NCBI GenBank assembly: GCA_903853735.1
Contig: CAINUH010000255.1
Span: 1 to 10,971, forward strand
Reading direction: 5' to 3'
Length of the DNA stretch: 10,971 nucleotides
From: an uncultured Desulfomonile sp.
GTDB taxonomy: Bacteria; Desulfobacterota; Desulfomonilia; Desulfomonilales; Desulfomonilaceae
The notes under the pieces: generated by a model
What the model was told of the DNA's origin: nothing
Seen by the model: the letters and a program-made list of their open reading frames with translations, nothing else
Database searches by the model: none
Made by a program: the position numbers and the translations under genes
Part shown: piece by piece, positions 6,702 through 10,971 of the stretch
Layout: each line of letters starts with the position of its first letter
Position numbering within the stretch: position 1 is the stretch's first letter

Positions 6702-7721
6702 ATGTCCCATGAGCCGCATAGGACAATTCAACTCGGGCATGGAGGCGGAGGCCGAATGACGGGCCGACTAATCCGCGACGTCCTGCTGCCCAAACTGGAT
6801 CGGGGACGTTTGAGGCCGCTTCCTGACTCAGTTGTCCTTTCCGGTCTTGGAGACTCAGTCGCATACACAACAGACTCTTTTGTAGTTTCTCCAATATTTT
6901 TTCCAGGCGGAAATATAGGATCGCTGGCAATTCATGGAACGTGTAACGACCTCGCCTGCTCGGCTGCACGGCCCATGTTTTTCTCTCTGAGTTTGATACT
7001 TGAGGAAGGCTTTCCCATGGATCAACTGGAGACAATCGTGCAGAGCATTGCACAGGCGGCTGACACGGCCGGGGTCGAAATCGTTACCGGCGACACAAAG
7101 GTAGTGCCCAAAGGAAGTGCTGATAGGATTTTTATTAACACCTCGGGAATCGGGACGGTTCAAGCCTCAGCTATACCATCTCCGGGCAGAATAAGTGTGG
7201 GAGATCAAATTCTTGTAACCGGTCCCGTGGGTAACCACGGCATGGCAGTAATGCTCAGCAGGGCTGAATTCTCCTTCGATTTTGATTTGGTATCGGATTC
7301 CACGTCCGTTTGGCCCGTAGTAGAAAAACTCATCGAACTTGGGCCGGCCCTAAAGTTCTTGAGGGACCCCACGAGGGGAGGTATTGCTGCGACGCTCAAC
7401 GAAATTTCCTTCAGCACTGGTCATGGAATAGAAATAGAAGAACGGACTATTCCATTGGACAAATCCGTTGTTGCTGCCTCTGAGATTCTCGGCATAGATC
7501 CTCTTCAGGCGGCCAACGAAGGGAAAATAGTGGCAGTCGTGGAAAAGGGAATGGGGAATAAAGCCTTGGAGCTTATCAGGGGATGTCCGATTGCAAAAGG
7601 CGCGGCTATCATTGGGGAGGTGACTCAGGAACATCCGGCGGTTGTGGTAATGAAAACCAGGATCGGCGGATCCAGGGTGGTGGCTGAACCATCCGGTGAA
7701 CTGCTTCCCAGGATATGCTGA
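6702..7721 (+). CDS. hypE: Hydrogenase maturation protein HypE (carbamoyl dehydratase)
   Basis: HypE receives the carbamoyl group from HypF on its C-terminal cysteine and dehydrates it with ATP to a thiocyanate, the donor of the CN ligand. The 339-residue protein belongs to the PurM/AIR-synthase fold. It has the Gly-rich N-terminal motif LGHGGGGRMT (about 11-20), then LGDSVAYTTDSFVVSP, GTCNDLACSAARP, EIVTGDTKVVPKG and RDPTRGGIAATLNEI. It ends in PRIC, so the reactive cysteine (Cys339) is present. The start ATG at 6702 lies three bases after the hypD stop, with GGAG at 6687-6690 as a slightly distant ribosome binding site. hypE closes the maturation block. A small ORF and rimO follow on the same strand after 62 bases. 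Confidence 0.97.
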   Translation: MSHEPHRTIQLGHGGGGRMTGRLIRDVLLPKLDRGRLRPLPDSVVLSGLGDSVAYTTDSFVVSPIFFPGGNIGSLAIHGTCNDLACSAARPMFFSLSLILEEGFPMDQLETIVQSIAQAADTAGVEIVTGDTKVVPKGSADRIFINTSGIGTVQASAIPSPGRISVGDQILVTGPVGNHGMAVMLSRAEFSFDFDLVSDSTSVWPVVEKLIELGPALKFLRDPTRGGIAATLNEISFSTGHGIEIEERTIPLDKSVVAASEILGIDPLQAANEGKIVAVVEKGMGNKALELIRGCPIAKGAAIIGEVTQEHPAVVVMKTRIGGSRVVAEPSGELLPRIC

Positions 7722-7783
7722 AAACTCTACAGAGAAAATAGATGAAACCGTTCCAATAATATACTCCAATCAAAGGAAATCAC

Positions 7784-7921
7784 ATGGCCGACCAAGACAA
7801 AATACCGGCGAGTACGACCCCTGACAGCCTCTGTTCGGTTCACCGCTTTCCTCTGCCGGAACGCAAGCAGGGTGAAGATAATGCCTATGTAAACGCCCTG
7901 ACGCGACGACCGTACCCTTGA
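7784..7921 (+). CDS. Small 45-residue protein of unknown function overlapping rimO
   Basis: The frame from ATG 7784 to TGA 7921 has a good ribosome binding site (AAAGGAAA at 7772-7779) four bases before the start. The predicted peptide begins MADQDKIPASTTPDSLCSVH and ends YVNALTRRPYP. It is polar, with one cysteine and no membrane span or known motif. Its stop overlaps the TTG start of rimO by four bases (7918-7921, TTGA). rimO has no visible ribosome binding site of its own, so ribosomes ending this ORF could restart on rimO. It may therefore be a coupling leader rather than a peptide with its own function. I do not recognise a family. Evidence for translation is the ribosome binding site and the overlap only. 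Confidence 0.5.
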   Translation: MADQDKIPASTTPDSLCSVHRFPLPERKQGEDNAYVNALTRRPYP

Positions 7922-9336
7922 AAACCCAAAAAAGACACTTCAACCTCGTCAGCCTGGGATGCCCAAAGAACAGGGTGGACTCGGAGAGAATTCTCTTCGT
8001 CATGGACAACGCCGGGTTCATTTTTACTCACGACCCTGCGGTGTCGGACGTAATCATTATCAACACGTGTGCTTTTATAGAAGACGCGGTGGAAGAATCC
8101 ATCCAGGCCATACTGAATTACAGGGCCGAACATCGAGAGTCTTTTCTGGTAGTTGCAGGTTGCATGCCCCTGCGCTACCGTGACGAACTGAGAAAATCCC
8201 TGCCGGAAGTGGACCTTTTCATCACCCCTGATCAGATCCCGGATCTGCCCACTATTTTACAGGGCTCTACCATGTCACGGGTCCAACACCATCAAGTCTT
8301 AAGCCAGGGTGAACATACCCCATTATCGCACATCGCGTCTTTCAATGATCAAGTGGAGGACCGGTCGATTAGCCGCGAGGATGGCCGGACAATAACTGGA
8401 GCAGAAAGGATTCTCTCTACTCCGGGATACGCTTATTTGAAAATAGCGGAGGGATGCAACCGTTCCTGCCGGTATTGCACCATCCCGGCAATAAGAGGCC
8501 CGTTGAGAAGCGTAAGTACTGATGCCCTGGTCGAGGAGGTACGATTTCTGGCTCGCTCGGGCGCTCGAGAAGTTGTCCTGACCGCACAGGACCTGACGAG
8601 TTACGGTGTGGATCGAAATGAAAAGCGCGGTCTGCTCAGACTGCTCGAAAGGATCAGCGCAATCAACGGGATACAGTGGATACGGCTGATGTACCTCCAC
8701 CCAAACGGCATCCCTCGAGGCTTGGCCAGGCTCATCGGAGAATCCGAAAACATCCTGCCCTACCTGGATATACCCTTCCAACATATCTCCGACAAGGTCC
8801 TGCGGAGCATGGGTAGACCCTGGAAAGGAGACCGCCTAAGAAAACTCGTGGACAGTTTGAGAGAAGAGATCAACGGCCTGGTCTTGCGGACGACCCTGAT
8901 GGTGGGCTTTCCCACGGAAGGTGACAATGAGTTCAAGGAACTCCGGGAGTTCGTTGAGTCCTACCGCATCGAACACGTTGGTGTTTTCGAATATTCACCC
9001 GAAGAGGGGACGCCTGCGTTTGATCTGGGGGATCCTGTGCCGAGAAAGGTCAAACGTTCCAGGGCTGCCGCAATACGCCGGATAAATTCGCGATACGTGA
9101 CTCGGCGCAACCAGCGCAGAATCGGCAGTATCGAACACGGTATGGTAGAAAGCGTATCCCAGGAATCAGAATTCCTGCTCCAAGGCCGTGCCTGGGACCA
9201 GGCCCCGGAGGTCGACGGCATACTGTACATTGTGGAAGGTGAGGCTCAAGCAGGTGAAATCCATCGCGTCACAATAACCGGGGCACATGGCCCAGACCTT
9301 TTCGGGGCCATTGAGAACGAGCAGTGTCAGGCATGA
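7918..9336 (+). CDS. rimO: Ribosomal protein S12 methylthiotransferase RimO
   Basis: RimO is a radical SAM enzyme that adds a methylthio group to a conserved Asp of ribosomal protein S12. The 472-residue product has the N-terminal cluster domain with three cysteines: SLGCPKNRVDSE (Cys15), INTCAFIEDA (Cys51) and VAGCMPLRY (Cys82). The radical SAM motif is EGCNRSCRYCTIP (Cys180, 184, 187). RimO-like segments follow, including LTAQDLTSYGVD and LPYLDIPFQHISDKVLRSMG. A C-terminal TRAM domain contains EVDGILYIVEG and ITGAHGPDLFG. These segments favour RimO over MiaB or MtaB. The spacing between the third cluster cysteine and the radical SAM cysteines is 98 residues, about 30 more than I recall for E. 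coli RimO, so there is a polar insertion near residues 118-165. TTG at 7918 is the only reasonable start. The frame has no ATG or GTG between the upstream stop and the conserved N-terminus. Confidence 0.95.
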   Translation: MKTQKRHFNLVSLGCPKNRVDSERILFVMDNAGFIFTHDPAVSDVIIINTCAFIEDAVEESIQAILNYRAEHRESFLVVAGCMPLRYRDELRKSLPEVDLFITPDQIPDLPTILQGSTMSRVQHHQVLSQGEHTPLSHIASFNDQVEDRSISREDGRTITGAERILSTPGYAYLKIAEGCNRSCRYCTIPAIRGPLRSVSTDALVEEVRFLARSGAREVVLTAQDLTSYGVDRNEKRGLLRLLERISAINGIQWIRLMYLHPNGIPRGLARLIGESENILPYLDIPFQHISDKVLRSMGRPWKGDRLRKLVDSLREEINGLVLRTTLMVGFPTEGDNEFKELREFVESYRIEHVGVFEYSPEEGTPAFDLGDPVPRKVKRSRAAAIRRINSRYVTRRNQRRIGSIEHGMVESVSQESEFLLQGRAWDQAPEVDGILYIVEGEAQAGEIHRVTITGAHGPDLFGAIENEQCQA

Positions 9337-9375
9337 TGCAATGTGTGTCACAAACTGAATCAGGATGAAAAAATG

Positions 9376-9412
9376 GGCCTGTTATGTTAAATCTTGTGAA
9401 AGGCCTGTGATG
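9376..9412 (+). repeat. Pair of imperfect direct repeats upstream of the DUF2442 gene
   Basis: GGCCTGTTATG (9376-9386) and GGCCTGTGATG (9402-9412) match at 10 of 11 bases, with a 26-base period. They lie in the 131-base spacer between rimO and the next gene, about 55 to 90 bases before its ATG. This position would suit an operator, but I see no clear promoter and chance is possible. Confidence 0.3.
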
Positions 9413-9467
9413 GATGGTGATTAGAGAAATATTTTTCAAAAGAGTTGTCCGATGCTGAGGGCTTGGA

Positions 9468-9791
9468 ATGACTACTTTAGCGGTTGAGATACGGCCGGTG
9501 AATGCGGTTAACGTGGAGGTAACAGAGGAAAGCCTGAGCGTTGATCTCAACGATGGCAGAACGATATTGGCCCCACTGGCCTGGTTCCCACGGCTCCTGC
9601 ATGGAATACAAGCCGAGCGCAACAACTGGCGATTCATAGCTGGTGGAGAGGGTATTCACTGGCCGGATCTGGACGAAGACATCCGCATTGAGAACATCTT
9701 GTCCGGCAAGCCTTCAAGAGAAGGTCAACGGTCGTTTCAGCAATGGCTCGACAAACGCCGGGGCAATAACCAACGAATTTGTAAGCGCTGA
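9468..9791 (+). CDS. DUF2442 domain protein
   Basis: A 107-residue protein with the DUF2442 pattern: a beta-rich N-terminal half in which VTEESLSVDLNDGRTILAPL leads to AWFPRLLHGI, followed by the signature GGEGIHWPDLDEDIRIENIL. The family is small and cytoplasmic. It is often found beside DUF4160 proteins, and such pairs have been proposed to be toxin-antitoxin modules, with a DNA-binding or antitoxin role suspected for DUF2442. No DUF4160 gene is next to it here: the gene before is rimO and the gene after is DUF2461. The C-terminal tail (SFQQWLDKRRGNNQRICKR) is basic. The ATG at 9468 has GAGGG at 9457-9461, six bases upstream. Family assignment is fairly sure, while the function is unknown. 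Confidence 0.85.
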   Translation: MTTLAVEIRPVNAVNVEVTEESLSVDLNDGRTILAPLAWFPRLLHGIQAERNNWRFIAGGEGIHWPDLDEDIRIENILSGKPSREGQRSFQQWLDKRRGNNQRICKR

Positions 9792-9837
9792 TCGGTGAAA
9801 AAAATGAACTGCGACTCTAGTTTTGAAAAAAGTCTTG

Positions 9838-9844
9838 AAAGGAG
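9838..9844 (+). promoter_or_regulatory. Ribosome binding site fixing the DUF2461 start
   Basis: AAAGGAG lies ten bases before the ATG at 9855. An in-frame GTG at 9795 and ATG at 9804 exist upstream but have no comparable site, and the 20 residues they would add are not family-like. Confidence 0.6.
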
Positions 9845-9854
9845 CGGGACAGCC

Positions 9855-10562
9855 ATGACGGCTCAGGCATATTTCAACGGCTTTCCGAAAGAATGCGTCA
9901 CCTTCTACACCGAATTGCAGAAGAACAACACCAAGACGTGGTTCAACGAACACAAACGCGAATACGAACAATTTGTCATGGCCCCAGCATGTGACTTCGT
10001 AGGGGAGATGGGCAATGCGCTCAAAACCCTAGCTCCAAGCATCGTGGCGGATCCCCGCGTGAACAAGTCCATTTTCCGTCCGTACCGAGACATTCGTTTC
10101 AGCAAGGACAAGACACCATACAAGACCCATTTGGGAATTTTTTTCTGGGAGGGTCATCTCGCTAAAATGGATTGCCCCGGCTTCTATTTTCATCTGGAAC
10201 CGCCCATGGTAATGCTGGGAGTGGGTAATCATTGTTTCTCCAAGCACATATTGGAACTCTATCGTGATTCGGTAGTGGACCCAAAGTTTGGGAAAGCCCT
10301 GGCAAAGGCAGTGCAAAAAGTTCAATCCAAAGGCGATTACGAGATCGGAGAGAAGCAATACAAAAAAGTCCCGCGCGGATACGATAAAAACCACGAGAAT
10401 GCTGATCTGCTTCTCATGGGCGGATTGACAGCAGCCTTTTCAACGCAAATACCGGAAGCGCTGCACTCCAAAGATTTCATCCACTACGCCTTGGAGAAAT
10501 TCAAAGATATGTCCCCAATTCACACATGGCTCCTGGAAATGATCGGCAGGCTCAAAAAGTAG
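9855..10562 (+). CDS. DUF2461 family protein
   Basis: A 235-residue cytoplasmic protein with the full DUF2461 pattern (also known as TIGR02453). The N-terminus has YFNGFPKECVTFYTELQKNN and TWFNEHKREYEQFV, the middle has DPRVNKSIFRPYRDIRFSKD and TPYKTHLGIFFWEG, and a later GFYFHLEPPMVMLGVG follows. The C-terminus has VPRGYDKNHENADLL. Length is normal for the family. No catalytic residues are established that I know of, so no reaction can be given. It starts 63 bases after the DUF2442 stop, on the same strand, so the two may be co-transcribed. I place the start at 9855 because of a strong ribosome binding site and because the family homology begins there. Nothing looks broken. Confidence 0.9.
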   Translation: MTAQAYFNGFPKECVTFYTELQKNNTKTWFNEHKREYEQFVMAPACDFVGEMGNALKTLAPSIVADPRVNKSIFRPYRDIRFSKDKTPYKTHLGIFFWEGHLAKMDCPGFYFHLEPPMVMLGVGNHCFSKHILELYRDSVVDPKFGKALAKAVQKVQSKGDYEIGEKQYKKVPRGYDKNHENADLLLMGGLTAAFSTQIPEALHSKDFIHYALEKFKDMSPIHTWLLEMIGRLKK

Positions 10563-10603
10563 CCCGATAGGCTTGTTCCAGCCGTGTGTGCGCGGCCTCC
10601 CCA

Positions 10604-10687
10604 TCACCGGTAAAGGTAGGAGTACAGTACTACCGCCAAGCAGGCAGTTGCCAAAACGACTATTTTCATGAGTAGATACGTTTCCAT
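10604..10687 (-). CDS. Possible 27-residue single-span membrane peptide
   Basis: On the minus strand an ATG at 10687 opens a short frame, METYLLMKIVVLATACLAVV followed by LYSYLYR, ending in TGA at 10604. It has one strongly hydrophobic stretch of about 17 residues and then a Tyr-rich, Arg-ending tail, as in many small membrane proteins. In-frame starts farther upstream (ATG 10714, GTG 10741) would give 36 or 45 residues. None of these starts has a good ribosome binding site, so translation is doubtful. It is convergent with the DUF2461 gene. Confidence 0.25.
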   Translation of the reverse strand: METYLLMKIVVLATACLAVVLYSYLYR

Positions 10688-10823
10688 GCAGCCATAATAT
10701 CCAAGGAAACGCATCAAACCAAGAAAAAAACCGGCGGACACGCTTGAAGCTGAACCACACCTGGATGCCTGTCACCATTTGAACCGCCATAAAACACAAA
10801 TAACTTTAACAAAATAATCTATC

Positions 10824-10839
10824 ATACTAATTTTAGTAT
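10824..10839. repeat. AT-rich 16-base palindrome
   Basis: ATACTAA at 10824-10830 and TTAGTAT at 10833-10839 are exact inverted repeats around TT. A short T-run follows on the plus strand, but the stem is only A-T rich, so it would be a weak terminator. A location seven bases before a -35-like TTGACT makes an operator site more likely. Confidence 0.45.
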
Positions 10840-10845
10840 TTTTAA

Positions 10846-10875
10846 TTGACTATCATCCCTCTAGTCTGATATGTT
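10846..10875 (+). promoter_or_regulatory. Candidate sigma-70 promoter pointing to the right edge
   Basis: TTGACT at 10846-10851 (five of six consensus bases) is followed after 18 bases by TATGTT at 10870-10875 (four of six). It lies just after an AT-rich palindrome. The transcribed part would begin about ten bases on and run out of the window. The -10 half is weak and the spacer is one base longer than ideal. Confidence 0.35.
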
Positions 10876-10971
10876 CCCGCCATATTTTGCGCTGGGTGAA
10901 AAATCTCGGCCCGCACGAAAGCAGGTCGAAGGCAGTGCAAATACTGCATTCGGGAAGAAACCGCCTTGCTC

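Larger units (their letters stand above)
10563..10971. other. 409-base right-hand stretch without a convincing large gene
   Basis: This stretch has no long frame with family-like sequence. A 119-residue minus-strand frame (10799-10440) reaches into the DUF2461 gene and looks like its shadow. What can be seen is a possible small membrane peptide on the minus strand (10687-10604), an AT-rich section at about 10795-10850, a palindrome at 10824-10839, and a candidate promoter at 10846-10875 pointing right. The final 95 bases are less AT-rich and are open in two plus-strand frames, but without a ribosome binding site. They may be a leader, a short non-coding RNA or the edge of a repeated element. 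Confidence 0.5.

Noticed and set aside
10561..10573. Possible terminator after the DUF2461 gene (AGCC and GGCT arms)
   Set aside because: The stem is only four base pairs and no T-run follows.
10619..10635. AGTACAGTACT near-palindrome
   Set aside because: The arms overlap too much to form a hairpin with a real loop, and the short length makes chance likely.
10440..10799. 119-residue minus-strand frame at the right
   Set aside because: It overlaps the end of the DUF2461 gene by over 120 bases, shows no recognisable domain, and has the mixed composition of a shadow frame. A smaller membrane-like frame in the same place is more plausible.
10872..10971. Open plus-strand frame from ATG 10872 to the window edge
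   Set aside because: There is no ribosome binding site, the ATG sits within the candidate -10 region, and a second frame is equally open, so coding cannot be supported.

Overview
The window reads as chromosome of an anaerobic bacterium, most likely a member of the Desulfobacterota (former Deltaproteobacteria). This is inferred from moderate GC content, a [NiFe]-hydrogenase maturation cluster, a MobB protein next to it, and the general look of the proteins. No rRNA or other marker gene is present to fix the taxonomy. Nearly all genes are intact and closely packed. I see no insertion sequence, prophage, CRISPR array, tRNA or rRNA.

Left part (1-2018), minus strand: proA (gamma-glutamyl phosphate reductase) is followed after 14 bases by a charged, helical hypothetical protein. 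Further along on the same strand is the 5' end of an exported protein with a signal peptide, cut by the window edge. proA is divergent from mobB, and the two starts are 146 bases apart.

Centre (2165-7721), plus strand: mobB comes first, then after 90 bases with two potential RNA hairpins come hypF, hypC, hypD and hypE. HypF and HypE make the cyanide ligand from carbamoyl phosphate. HypC and HypD carry the iron and assemble the Fe(CN)2CO centre of [NiFe]-hydrogenases. hypC, hypD and hypE are tightly coupled: a 4-base overlap between hypC and hypD, and a 3-base gap between hypD and hypE. The nickel-insertion genes hypA and hypB and the hydrogenase structural genes are not here. The hypF-hypC spacer holds a short repeat-like palindrome of the ATTGCGAG...GCAATCTC type.

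Right part (7722-10562), plus strand: an unannotated 45-codon ORF with a good ribosome binding site overlaps the TTG start of rimO by 4 bases. rimO encodes the ribosomal protein S12 methylthiotransferase. It is followed by a DUF2442 protein without its usual DUF4160 neighbour, and by a DUF2461 protein. The last 409 bases have no convincing large gene. They hold a possible single-span membrane peptide on the minus strand, then an AT-rich stretch with a palindrome and a candidate promoter reading out of the window.

Overall this is mainly core and metabolic sequence. I do not see a clear new defence or mobile system. The best leads are the small ORF coupled to rimO, the structured leader of hypF, and the AT-rich right edge.
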